DNA of 64,000 nt from Owenia fusiformis (lineage: Eukaryota; Annelida; Polychaeta; Sabellida; Oweniidae), in NCBI GenBank assembly GCA_903813345.2, contig CAIIXF020000010.1:1233169-1297168 (forward strand), in the 5' to 3' direction. The stretch's first letter is position 1. Every line of letters starts with the position of its first letter. Below the pieces are notes generated by a model, which was not told the origin of the DNA, ran no database searches, and worked only from the letters and a program-made list of their open reading frames with translations. This document shows positions 22,283 to 35,200 of this stretch, piece by piece. The translations under genes and the position numbers were made by a program.

Positions 22283-25200
22283 TCATTTCGTCTTGATTGC
22301 AGGTTGTACATAACACGTGCATCCTGACGGGACTTTGATGGCAATCCAATGTAGTCCCCCGTGACAGAGTAATGGGACCCAATGATTTCCGTAGGTCTGG
22401 AAACATGTTGCAACGGGCCCATCTTTGCCTTTGTTTTCCATGCACTGGTTGCATTCTGCCTTGTCTTGTCTAGATCAAAAGAAATAAACGATGGGTAGTA
22501 TTAATAAAATAAGAAATCAATTGATTATAGAGTTCAAATAAATGAATAATTAAATAAATAAATTTCTTTTTATTTGTCAAGGTTGGCATTTACATTGTTT
22601 TTACTCAAATTCCATGTAACCTCGTTCCTAGCGCGTGCACACTTTTAACCAAGGTATTTTAAAATCACTTTTGATTGAAAAGATCATCATTACTATAAAT
22701 CAATCTGATTGGAAATACTTTAAGGATCAAATGTAAGTCTAAATTCTGCCATCTTTCTTTCAATCTAATATGACAAGAATACGTCAAAACCTATCTTATG
22801 CGTATGCCACTCACTGGGACCGCCAAACGTGGTCGGCCCGGGTGGTCGCATTAGATAGTAGTTAAAATGTCGATGATTTTTAAAAAAAGAGTTTATGACA
22901 GATTTAAAAAATGGGACATATAAAAGTTTTGACATTGAGAGGTTTTCGGATTACAGAGGAACTCGTAATGCCTGGGTCACATTTGCTCCTAATCATCGAC
23001 CGGCGCCCGGCCGATTGAGTATTCTCGTCAAACTGTAATACAATTTTGAACAAATCGGGGCAAATGTGACCCAGGCATTAATAAAGATTTCTCTCTACTT
23101 GCTAATTCAGGCTGTTATTGCAAAACACTTACGTGCACTCAATTTGTTCGATGATAACAAGTGGTATACAAGATGGTGAGGGCAGGTCTTTGGAATTAAT
23201 AGTCGCATAACTTGTTATCATTTCACACGTAGAATCGGAGCCAACAGGTGCATCTGAATCAACGAACCTGAAAAAGTTCATAGTGTTTATCCACTTTTGT
23301 TCACAAATAATACGAAACAAGTGGAATACGAAATTCATACAAATTCTTTACATTATTAGTTCTTGGGAGGTCTCATCTGACTTCAATTTCTTGATTTGAC
23401 ATCTAGTGACATTCAACTGGTCAAATAAAGTCATTTTTCTTTTTGGTTAGGCTTTTCATGAAATGTATTGAAAAGAACCTAAAAAGATCAGGATGTTAGA
23501 AGTCAGCAAACGAGGTTGTATCATATATCTCAAAGTTCTTGACTACTAGTATATATCTCCGTTTGTAATAGATTTAGTAATTCACTGTTTCCGGAATTTT
23601 TGGAATGATATTGGAATGATTGGCTTCTATTTTGCTTAAAATCGAGATTAACGTTTTTAGATACAATCTAAAAGGTCAAGGTCAAGGTAATATGAAAATA
23701 CAATTTAAGAGGTCAATGTCAAAGTAATATGACAGTGCCATTTAAAAAATATTTCGAAAGTGAAATGAAGACATTCTTTGACTAAAAGATAAGTTATACG
23801 TATAAAGTGAGAATAGTGCATCATTGTAAAGGATTTTTCACACTCACGTGTCTCGATTAAAATTTATTGGTCCTTTGGGTCCTTTCGATCCTTTGGGTTT
23901 GGCCTGCCCCAGACAAAGGTGGTCTCGCAATGTAATAGCCATTATGGCGAGCGAAGCTATCTGGAAAAAATAATTTACATTGTGCCACGATTTGACAGCT
24001 ATGCCTGCTATGTGTGCTTATCTTATTTATCGAACATATCGAAGACAAGGATTGCCCTTCAAGGTTCCAACTCGATATACTGGCATATATGGTGTCATGT
24101 TGTTATTACTTAAAATCAAACAGCTGTCATTTTTTCACTTCAAAATTTGAATCCCGAGTTTTGGCCTTATATTCAGACAAAAAATTCAAAACATACAAGA
24201 GGCGATTAAGATATTAGTTCAAATCTTTTGAATCTCTGATTATGAATTTATAGTCAGTTATAATGTAAAAAATGACGACATTTTTAATCGATCAAAATTC
24301 AAGGTCGAAAATCCACTTGGAACCCTGGGATAGAAACCGAATAACCAGATCATTTTGAGCGATATCTTTTTTTCTCGACTTGAATTATATCACTCAAAAT
24401 GATCTGATATTCTTGTATTATGGAAACATTATTGGGATTCAATCCGTATTTTGTATTCATGAAGATCTCATACTTTGTTGATATCGTGTATTTGCACATA
24501 GAATTACACCCCGTTGGTGTATTTGTTTCTTAAAATAATTTGATTTATAGTTTTCGAGGCTGGAACATCGTCAAACAACGTCAAACAACGAAACTCAGAT
24601 ATACCTACGGCCGACCATTTCAGACTGAGCAATTCTCCTTCAAAATGGCGGACAGTAAATCTCGGCTGAGTATACTGTTATATGACCATGATCTCAAATA
24701 TTACCATTTGGCAGATTTTTTAATCCTTTGCAGTTAGTGTTCTTCTTGACCTAAGTCTAGTTGAAAGCCCATGACCTGGTGCAAGAGTTTAAAGTTAAAA
24801 GTGAAATGGTAAATAAAATTGCAAATTACAAATCAGCTTCTTTAAATGACATTATATGTGAGATGACTGAACGAATGATCACTGAATGCGTTCCGGAGAA
24901 TATGTACCTTTTGCCCTGGTGGGTAATTAATGAGAGATTCTAATCCATTTCTTCAAGTCTATTCTATGACATAACCCCGATGTGATCAAAATCTAAAATC
25001 AACACTAACGTCTAAACATGTGGAAAGGTTGTGTTTCGACCAATAGAAACTAAAACCGACACATACCACTCGCCATCTTGAAATATACTAATAGCTAACG
25101 GCTGTAAATGTATCCTGATAATGCCAAGTAACTATTTATAAACTTCGACGAAGAGTATATTAAAAACGAATGAAGAACATCGATTATTTGTTAGAAAGAG

Positions 25201-25402
25201 TTTGCCTGGAAATCATGGACTTAAATTAAAATGTGAATTGAGCTTAGAATGGAAAAGAAAATGTGATCATAAATTTCTTACGTTTTTACAGTTTAATCAC
25301 AATAATTACATATTCACAAATTGATCAATAAAAACCTACATCAAACAATTTACATAATTATGTATTTCATAGTTTTCTTACCAAATAAGTGTACGTCGCC
25401 AT
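22283..25402 (-). CDS. gene C: small secreted cysteine-rich protein, IL-17-like
   Basis: Four exons on the minus strand: 25402-25382 (MATYTYL), 23960-23848, 23267-23133 and 22469-22283; all have AG/GT borders and join in phases 0, 2, 2 to give 151 residues. A signal peptide (MATYTYLIASLAIMAITL) spans exons 1-2, followed by a short Lys/Gly/Pro stretch (KPKGSKGPKGP). Exon 3 carries STCEMIT and IPLVIIEQIEC; exon 4 carries ECNQC, TCFQTYGNHWVPLLC and VPSGCTC before TGA. Nine cysteines remain in the mature part. The order C..P-x-V-I-x-E-x-x-EC..CxxC..C..(V/I)P-x-GCTC resembles IL-17 cytokines; Spatzle-type cystine knots are the alternative. A TATA box lies 56 bases before the ATG, and gene A starts divergently 0.8 kb away. 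The frame of exon 4 has no ATG, so it is easily missed. Confidence 0.72.
22968..23078. mobile_element. 111 bp MITE in intron 3 of gene C
   Basis: ATGCCTGGGTCACATTTGC and GCAAATGTGACCCAGGCAT bound it, flanked by TA on both sides. The paralogous intron of gene D has no insertion at this place (about 43260), so it arrived after the duplication. Confidence 0.7.
24220..24420. repeat. short inverted repeat in intron 1 of gene C
   Basis: CAGATCATTTTGAGCGATAT (about 24347) and ATATCACTCAAAATGATCTG (about 24386) form a hairpin. The rest of the intron (23961-25381) shows no exon or clear repeat; its short open frames have no recognisable domain. Confidence 0.45.
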
Positions 25403-25457
25403 GGCTGAGGTGTTTCTCAAACTACGTCAATGTAACACAAAATTCGCATAAATACAG

Positions 25458-25465
25458 TATTTATA
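25458..25465 (-). promoter_or_regulatory. TATA box of gene C
   Basis: TATAAATA on the minus strand, 56 bases upstream of the gene C ATG and preserved at the same distance in gene D, so the 5' UTR is probably about 25-30 bases. Confidence 0.65.
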
Positions 25466-26178
25466 CTTTATGTCGTTCTTTTATTTAATTAATGTAACAA
25501 TTCTTCCGTCTGAACAGCGTTATTGCATAATCCTCTCATCAATGATTCAAATTTATTACTCAGACACGAACAGAAGTAACATTTTAAAAACAGTATATTA
25601 CTGGATGAGTTAAACTTCTTAAAGGGTCATCATTCGCCAAGAAAAAATCATTTCCGATCTGAAACCTTTTTTTTATGTTCAACCCATATGTAAAAATAGA
25701 TATCCGTGCATGCACATGTAACTGTTACTTGTTATGTCAAAAAAATGCTATTGCATTTATAATTCTGATAAAAATTATCACAGCAACAGTTCAGTCAGTC
25801 CAACAGTTCAGTGCAATACTGCTATCAAATAAAACTCTATTTACTTTTAGCCAGACTTTCAATTTGTTACCAAAATGTTCATGCGCGTCGAATTTTTCTT
25901 TCTTTTACATGCACATATGTTGGGCCACTCTGAATAAATCTGTCCCACGCCACTGGTAAATCAACCTCCTCATCCAATCTCATTGATAGTATTGACGTTG
26001 CTCACATAACCTTAATGAAATAATTGCTATGAGTTATGAACCTTCATTATTTCCCCTGTCAAGACCTGGTAGTTCTAAAAAGTAATATTTCACATAAATG
26101 CTAAATTGAGAACTCTCTTCGGAAAAATAAAATACGTCCTTACATAATATTATTTTCATTGTCTTAGTATCAATATAC
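25466..26178. promoter_or_regulatory. bidirectional promoter region between genes C and A
   Basis: The 0.7 kb between the two divergent TATA boxes is collinear with 49871-50782 between D and B. Long stretches are conserved, for example AATTCTTCCGTCTGAACA, ACATAACCTTAATGAAATAA and TTGAGAACTCTCTTCGG. Shared regulation of each pair is likely but not shown. Confidence 0.55.
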
Positions 26179-26186
26179 TATAAAAT
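26179..26186 (+). promoter_or_regulatory. TATA box of gene A
   Basis: TATAAAAT, 55 bases upstream of the gene A ATG; the same word at the same distance precedes gene B. Confidence 0.65.
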
Positions 26187-26233
26187 ACATTTTTATCTGG
26201 AGTCATTCCTAACAAAACACAACAAGGATTACA

Positions 26234-29200
26234 ATGAGGGGGTGCTCGGTGAGTCCATGTTTCAGAATTTATTGAGAAAATAGCATTTAAGTATATAAAA
26301 TGTAAGTTGTTAAATACAGTGATTGGTTTGAACTGGTGTTGATGGCAAAATGTGCGATATATAAATGTTTGAGATCTTATTTGTTCGTCCTTACAACAAT
26401 GTTTCATTTCCAAGGAATTAATCCATCAGAATCATCAGAAATTATTGAGACTATTCTATAGAATGTATCATTGAAATTAAGTAGAGTCGGACATCTTGGA
26501 ACAATCATGTTTGCATACGTTCACATAATTAAACTTTGTTAAGAAAGTACTAATTTTTGTGAAATGTTTCCCATCCTCCGATCACAGGGCTTCAAAATCC
26601 AGAATATATTCTTTCTTTTTGGATGCACATTTCCCAACTCTTATAATTAAGGAACAAAATTAAGACGCAAACATAAACAGTATTAATATGTTATCCAATG
26701 GAAACTTCCAAATGCCAAAGGAGTGGTATCGATATGGAGAACTTTTTGAACACACGTTTCTCTTAAACCAGTTATAAAAAAAATCTTAAAATTTTACACA
26801 TCGTCAATTTAATGGCCATCCTTTGAATGGTAACAATATAATTTGACAAATTAGTAATAAAATGCCAAATCTGGCAGCTCCTGCTCTCTCTCAACCATTA
26901 TCTAAACTTATCAACAAGATTTTTGTGACAAATGCTGGAAACTTGGTAACATTGTTCCCATTCATAAGAAAAGTGACAAAAGTACTCCATCAAATTATAG
27001 GCCAATTACACTTTTGAGCTGTCTTTGAAAAGTTACTGAGAGAATTATATTTAATAAGGTTTTTTAATTTCTTGTGGATCAGAATATATTATATAATCTA
27101 CAAAGTGGGTTTTTACCTGGCCACAGTACTCAATTTCAGTTACTGACAATAATTGATTACTTGACTGAGCATTTAGATGCAGGATTTAATGTAAAAGTGG
27201 CATTTTTGGACATCCCGGCCGCGTTTGACACAATTCCTTACATCCTTCTTTTGAATAAACTTCCTAGTTATGGTTTCGGTCCTGATGTATGCTCTTTGTT
27301 GAGATCATACTTAACTAATCGCAGGGTCAAAGTTGTCATCGATGGTCAAAGTTCTGAATGGTCCAAAGAAAGTTACATTCACTCTGGAGTTCCTCAAGGA
27401 TCAATGTTAGGCCCACTTCTTTTTCTTATCTATATCAATGACATAACTGACCATATTAACTCTAGATGTTATCTCTATGCGGACGATACGTCCATTTACC
27501 AGCCATTTCAAGCTGATGATATGGATATAAATATGACTGAATTACAAAATGATCTAGATGCAATTTACAATTGGTCTGACAAATGGAAATTAAAGTTCAA
27601 AGCGAGTAAAAGTGCTGAGTTAAATTTCTTTGACCCTAGGAAAGCAGAATTGCTTACTCCTTCTTTGTCTTTGGGTGGTGACATTATTCCAAAGGTAAAT
27701 AACCACAAGCATCTTGGTTTAGTTTTTGATAGCCAGCTTACCTTTGAACCACATGCTATCCAATCAGCTAATACAATTGATAAGTTGTTAAACTACTTGA
27801 AAAGTATATCAAGAAAATTGGGTGGTAAACATCTAAAGCTTATGTTCAACTCTTATATTCTGCCTCATTTTGATTTTTATGACATTTTGTACGGATGTGC
27901 AAACCTAACAACTCTGAAGAGTCTAGATAGGCTTTATTATAAAGCTGCAACAATATGTGCAGGTACAATTGCTGGAACCTCGTCTACTAAACTGTTTCAT
28001 GTATTGAATTGGCCAACATTGGAGATTCGTAGAAAGATACATAGACTTACATTTATGTTCAAAGTGCAATGTGGAAATGTACCTCATTATGTTTCAACAA
28101 TTTTTGACAAATACAAAAAGCCAAATATCAGAGATATTCATAATGTAATACCTTTTCAAGTTCCACTACGTCGCTCAAGAATACGCTCTAGATCTCCCAC
28201 CTTCTTGTGCATGACTGAGTTCAACGGATTGAGCTCCAAGATTAGAAACTGTGATACAATCAAGACTTTTAAGAATAATATTAGTCAAGTGTTCTTAGAT
28301 AATGATATTTTATTCCATAATACTACTGTTTTCCCAGGGAAATATGAAGGAATAAAAATTGTATTGAATCGTATTACATGAAAAAATCGTATTGTCCCCG
28401 GGAAAAAAATCGTATTAGAGCGTATTACATGAAAAAATCGTATTGTCCCCGGGAAAAAAAACGTATCGGAGCATATTAACCTATTTTCGGTTTCCCGGTT
28501 ATTTTTTCCCGTTTTTTGCATTATCCAAATGTAGCATTTTAGAGGGGTGTATTATGGAATAAATAGGTTATTTCTGGTCGGGATTGAATATGGGTTTTAT
28601 TCCTCGGAAAATATGATATTGACCTTGGGTTATATGATATTGACACCCGGTCGCTGCGCTCCCTCGGTCAATATCATATTACCCTTCGGTCAATATCATA
28701 TTGTCCCTCGGAATAAAACCCATATTCAATCCCTCCCAGTAAATAACCTATATATATTGGCCTCAGAGTTGGGCATTAATAGGGCTGAAGAGATATATTT
28801 GAATAGAATAAGAGTTGACCTCATATTTAATGCTCACCTTCATGCCCATAACTTTGTCGTAAATTCACCTGAATGTATATGTGGTGACAAAAGTGAAACA
28901 ACAAAACATGTAACATTTTCTTGTCTTATTAGACAACCATTCTACATAAGCTTTGAACAGAAGCTTTTTGATTTACTTCCGAACTACAGGCATTTATGCA
29001 AAAATAGACAAGAAAAACTTGACTTTTTTTTTATCTTCGGTCACCAATCTCTTTCTCTTAGTAAGAACCATGAAATACTTGCATCCAGTGCTATGTTTAT
29101 CAGACAGTGTTTCGAAAGACCCCAGGCAGTTTAAGGCTTTTCCCAGTTAGGCTTACAATCTTTATGTTTACCCCTTATATAAGTATTCTAGATGTGGCTA

Positions 29201-32200
29201 ATACTGTTTTTAAGCCTAGCCGCAGCACTATATTGTACTGTCTATATCATATAAATAAAAAATAAAAAAATTGAAAAAAATATATATACAGGGTGGGCCA
29301 AAAAAACGCCACTTTTTTTTCAAGACACTATAACTTTTTTATTTTCCAACCTACATACTCCAAACTTTGCACTTATATAGTGCCAGGGGTTCTTAGTAAT
29401 AATATAATGAAACAAGTCCTTCAACTTGGATAATATTTGATCTAAAAGAGGAGTTCAATTGGTGCGCCACCCTATTTGATGACATATTTTAGTTTTAGTC
29501 GCCTTGCTGATATAGCAGTATCAATGGAATGTTAGCTAATTTTTTTTCAACGTGTCTTAATTGCCAGCTTTAGTTGAGCAATTTTTTAGATTGGGTGCCT
29601 TCATACAATCTCCTGGGGACCTTCCCATACCCTATACTCACTTGGGTTTGCATCAGGACTATTAGCTTGGCAGTCATCAGGCCATATCAGTTCAGGGGAA
29701 TTTTGCAAATTATGCTTATTTCTCATGGCACACCACATATTTAAGTGAGACGCTGGTGACATATTTTATTCAAGTAAAAGTGTACAATTCATGATCCATG
29801 GCTAGATAACAACTTCAAGTTTCATTTGGTATGCAAATTATGATTTTGTACCAAAAATTAAAAAAGTTATAGCATTTTGAAAAAAGTGGCGTTTTTTGGC
29901 CAACCCTGTATATATACTTTCATCTATATCGTTTTAGAAAGCACATCAAACACTTGTTTTGTTCTTGGTATCATGTTTCCAGTGTGAAATGAAACATCTT
30001 TCCGAACCCCATTTGAACAAAACGACATAAACACAACATGTTTAGGTCTCTCAATATTGTAATTGTACAAAGGAAATTTTGGTTGATTTCAAAAAGGTAT
30101 CTTGTTAATGAAATAAAAGTTTTATCTTGATTTTTATCTATTTTGGGGGGCTTTTGTTTAAATTTTTTGAACACATTTTTAAAATCAACCAAAAATTCCT
30201 TTGTATAACTATAATATCGAGAGGTCTAAAACAAGTTGTATATGCTATTTTGCTCTGAAAGACATTTTATTTCATTCTCAAGATTTGGTAGAAAGGAGCA
30301 AAAACAATTGCACTAAAAAACAAAATATGTTAACAAAAACAGTTATATAAAATATTTCTAAATAATTTTCGCATTAAATTGTTGTCAATCAGTCAACATT
30401 ACATAAAATACCGTGTTTTTATAGAATGTTTTCAATGATTGGTTTAAGAGAAAAACATTGTTGAATTCAGTTCCCCATATCGATACCACTCATTTATAAA
30501 AAGGGGAGGGGTATTATTTATATTCACATTGAATTTCATTGATCGCCAAAAATTCAATCCAAATGTAAGATTTCAACAATTAATCTATTTAAAAAAATTA
30601 ATTGAGAAAATTACTTGCACTAATTCAAAAATGAACAATTATATTTGGACAAGGGACAAGATAATGTCAGCCGGCATGTAGCCTTAAATAGTATACAGGG
30701 GGACAGCCATTCAATCGAGGTTGGGCCATGCAGCCGAAGGTAAGCCATACAACCAAGGTGAGCCATACAACCGAATTCTGCCGATTCAACCTGACGGAGA
30801 ATGCTGAGCCTCTCTTTTGACCAATTAAAGACATCCTCTCCACATTCGTGGTAGCCTCGGCCAACTTCGTTTGCAAATAAAATCTTCGGCAATCCCCGGC
30901 TTTTCTTGAGGTATCTTCGGCTGCAAGCCAAAAGTCGACACCCGTATACAGGAGTGCACATAGTCTAGCTTCAACACCATGGACCCCCTTATTTAATTGT
31001 GTTATGTTGTTGAAGTAGATAAGGGAGGAAGGGGGGGGGGGGGGGCACAATCTTGAAGACTAGGGTGCATATCAAGTGCATTCTTAATATTTGTTGATTC
31101 ATAAGTCTATTGTTCTTTCCATGGGATTATGAATATTCATCACTAATAATTAAACAGGCAATGCACCTACTTTTAAAGGAAGAAGGACAAAATAGTATTT
31201 GAGACATGTTACTCACACACTCAATCAAATATGATAAAAACTTGAATTTGGGTCAATGCTGAAGTGAAAAAATTGCTTGAACAGAAAACAGCATTTAAAG
31301 TTCATAGATCAAAAGAAGTGAATTACCACTTTTCACAAAGTATGTTTTAAATAACTCTTGGATTAAAAGATGGCGTATGGTTGAAAATCATATCAAAAAT
31401 GAATGGATAATTAATGCATACAATAATGCCATCTTTCAATGGCATTGCTAAAAACTTGAAACATATAAATTGATATATCGAAAATATAGTTTTTCATGAT
31501 CTAGTGTCAACTCTGATGTGATATGTTTGAGCCGTTTTTGGTGTCAAATGAAAGATCAGGTTCTTATTAATTTATTGGAAATACTATGGAGATCAAAAGT
31601 GTGACTTCATTTGCGCATTTTGTTCCTTTAAGGATTAAAGCCCTGGACACTTGCATTGTGTGTTAAATCATTTCTCTCAAAAGTGTTGTTTTTAAATCTT
31701 TGCAAATATTTTGCAAAGGTCAAGTTGACAAAGCAACAATTTCAATCTGTAGAGTCAAGTTGTCACCTTGAAAACCATTCGAAGGATGACCTTTGGTGAT
31801 GTGCTTGGTTATATAATGTACTTGTTGCAATAATGCACCCGGGTGATCAAATATCTCGTGATATCGGGTGCAATATCTCTTTTACATTGTGGAACTTCAG
31901 TAACATCTACTGTAAGCCTTCAACCCGGTATGATTGTCAGATTCTACATATACTCTGGTTTTATGGTTTAATCCCAGGATGTAGAACAGAGAATCTTATA
32001 ATTGCAAATACACACTACCCTACCACGTGACCATGATCCAGGGTACAGTTAAGTTGCAAATGGATTGGGTATCCTCTATCTTTGTTCATTGGGCTTTTCT
32101 GGTAATATTAACTCATTGGCGCGTTATTTAATTATTTTTAAAAGCTACTGAGCGTTAATTAATTTATTAAGGATTAGGATTTTCATGCCTACCAATTTGA

Positions 32201-35200
32201 AAGTGACATCAAATCTAAACCAACAGAGATAACACCACCAAATTTTTACTCATGATTAGAAACATATGTATAAATCATATGTCAATGTATGAACTCATCA
32301 CACTGAGAGGCACTGATGATAAAAAATCCTAAACATGTATATTACAAAAAAAACATAAGAACCCTACTAAATATTACCTTGGTGTACCCCAGCAGATTCC
32401 CTGGCCTGTCCCCCAGCCACAGAGTTGTCAGGCCCATCATCGTTTTGAAATTTCATTTTCTGAGGCTTCAAATATTAGGCTTCACTTCAAGAATCGCTGA
32501 ATATAGCAGCGATTTGATCATCATTACCCAGTCTAAATCGAGCGCTTTTTAAATACCACAATGTCTGATCACTTCCAGATTCGTATTTATTTCGAAATAA
32601 AGCAATAAGTGACCAAAATATTTTTTTTCAATCATTTCTCTTCGCCAAATTAATTTTAAATCACTTCCGGACAATGTGAGTACCGAACATTGGCACTGCA
32701 ATACTAGGGCGACATCTTTCTAAGTCTGTTAAAACTTCCCTATAGCCTGGCGACCTGAAGTCGACATACGCCATGAAGCGTATTGGCGAAAAAAGTCGAC
32801 TGAGCGCGCGAATGAGTTAAGTTGCAAACTGTTTGATGAATCTGTACAATGTATAGTAGAACACTTGGAATATATTTAAAATCGAGTATACCTTCAGAAC
32901 TATTGAAATAAACAAACGTCCACCATTTGCAACTTTGCTGTAGCCTGTATTTATTTTAAGGAATAAAGGATACAGTACGGGGGTATAGTAGTGTGAAATA
33001 GCTACCAGCGGAATTCATACGGTTGTGTGTAGGCTGGCTGATTATACAGCATCTGTTTTTTTTCAAACCAGATGAACGCCCAATGTTAAAAACCTGTTCT
33101 TTTGTTGTGTTTATAGTTTTCATAAGTCACAGTTGCTTACATATTTGCTTATTTCAACAGATAGCAATTGTGGCTCTTGTCTTGGTCGGAACAAGGGACT
33201 CGTATACAGTCGGAATTAAGGTTGGAAATGGTGGACCAATGAACACCGTAAGGGACGCGCTGTTGTAAGTAGCCCTCCAAGTTCCCGCAGATATCAAATG
33301 CTCCACTATTTTATTTAATTTTAGTTTAGTTATTCATCCGGAGACATAAATAACTTTGCACTAAAATTCTCTTTACATCTCTTTAAAGCCCCCTAATAAA
33401 GTTAAAACCACTTCGGCTTTATATATTGTAATTTTACCTAATCATATCAAAATGTGCAACCTTTTTGTTAATTAGTTTTTGTTAAATTTATTCAAAACTA
33501 AATTGTAGAGGTCATGAATATCTATTAATAGTAAGCGATAATTCATACATGTTTTTGCCGAAAGAATTAAAAAATTGTTTGATAAATATAAACGAGAAAT
33601 GAACTCATCCATGCATGAATGTGGTCCAGAGAAAAATGTATTTCAAAATTTAAGTTCTCATCTAATATATTAACCAATGGTGCTGATATTTAAAACATCA
33701 TATGTTCTTCTTTAACCTGGTATTTTTTGAGGTTCACCATATTTAGAATTGACTGAAATATAAAAAGATTCGACAAAGATTTTTTGACTTTTTTAATCAT
33801 GGTCCAAATTCTGGTTCAAACGGCAAATGTTCAGATATCATTTTAACAGTTATAGCAACTTAATTAGGTTTTCCAGAACTTTACTTGTATTTTCCTGATT
33901 GCACTTTACCATGTTTACTTTAGTGACGAGCTGAGTCTTTTTCATCGAACAATGACAAAACAAAATATATCAATACTTATATGTAATCTATCCTTAGAAT
34001 AGACACTGATGCACCTAAAGATGCGAAACCGACATGCGAAGTTTTGAGCAGTTTCTACACAGTAGCGTCAAAAGATATGCCTTCGTCTGCTTGTTTGCCA
34101 CTTGTCGTACTAACACAAATTGAGTGCAAGTAAGTACATTCGGGCAACACCGGCCACGAAAATGATTTGCTGGTTTACGTTGATTATGATAATCTTTTTT
34201 ATTATAATCTTCCATAAGATATTTTTCCAAGGCCATTTAGAATTAAATATGTTGTGTTAAATTTTCCTTTCTCTAGACAAAGTCAGATAACGAACAAATT
34301 TTAAAAGACACTATGCACTTAAAACAAATTCAAACAATTGAAGCTTAATAATTGTGATGTAAATTTTTATATACACAGATCATATTAGGTGTTCCCAAAC
34401 ATATATCTTCAGTATTGTTTTCATCAAATCATCTACATCGGCTCAAAGGGTGTGCCAGTTTATTAGTTAATGCTTATGTTTGGTGACACATTGTTATGGT
34501 CTCATTTTTTTGTGACGGCGGTTGGCGTCCGGCGATTGGCGGTCGGCGTCAGTAACAGATTATTACAACTTTCAATAACTTAACAAATACTGTTTAGACT
34601 GACTTCAAACGTATATTAAAAATCATCTACAAGTTCTTAGAAGTTCAGATCTGACTTTAGATTTGAGATTTGACCTTCAATGACCTCCCCAAGATCAAAA
34701 AGATATTTTTTCAACTTGCTACAAATTGACCACATTTATTTTTCAAAAGACTCTTCAAGTTCTCAGAAGTTCAAATCTGATCTGACTTTAGATTTGCGTT
34801 TTGACCTTCAATGTCCTTCTAAAGGCCAAAATGGTATTTTTCAACTTGCTTCTAATTTACCAATTTTTTTTTCAAAATAATCTACAAGTTCTCAGTGGTT
34901 CAAATCTGACTTCCAAATTAGACCTTCAACGACCTTTCAAGGTCAAAAAATGTCAAAACGTTATTCTTTCAACTTGACCTTTTTTCAAAGTAATATAAAA
35001 GTTCTCGGAAGTTCAAATCTGATCTGACTTTTGATTTTAGATTTGACCTTCAATGACCTTCTCAAGGTCAAAAAGTAGTTTTTCAACTTGCTTTAAATTG
35101 ACCCAATCATTTTCAAAATGATATACAAATTCTCAGGAGTTCAAATCTGACTTTTGATTTGAGATTTGACCTTCAATCACCTTCAAAAAGGTCTAAAAAT

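Larger units (their letters stand above)
26720..30495. mobile_element. inverted-repeat element in intron 1 of gene A, holding a LINE
   Basis: AGTGGTATCGATATGGAGAAC..CTCTTAAACC (26723-26776) is mirrored by GGTTTAAGAGAAAAAC..CCATATCGATACCACT (30440-30491). Inside lie a LINE (26860-29280), the 620 bp MITE (29289-29908) and a foldback at 29985-30285. The outer limits are uncertain. Confidence 0.5.

Noticed and set aside
22218-22454. 78- and 65-codon minus-strand frames with ATG
   Set aside because: They are off-frame readings of exon 4 of gene C; the true frame lacks an ATG. The same holds for the 65-codon frame at 38369-38566 over exon 4 of gene D.
24540-24943. Two short frames in intron 1 of gene C as possible exons
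   Set aside because: No good splice borders and no counterpart in intron 1 of gene D.
30620-31050. 113- and 127-codon overlapping minus-strand frames
   Set aside because: Overlap in different frames, contain a poly-Pro run from a G tract, and show no recognisable domain; likely chance frames in a GC-richer repeat.
33023-33160. In-frame upstream extension of exon 2 of gene A with its own ATG codons
   Set aside because: The matching stretch in gene B has a stop in this frame, and both have a conserved acceptor and a conserved micro-exon 1.
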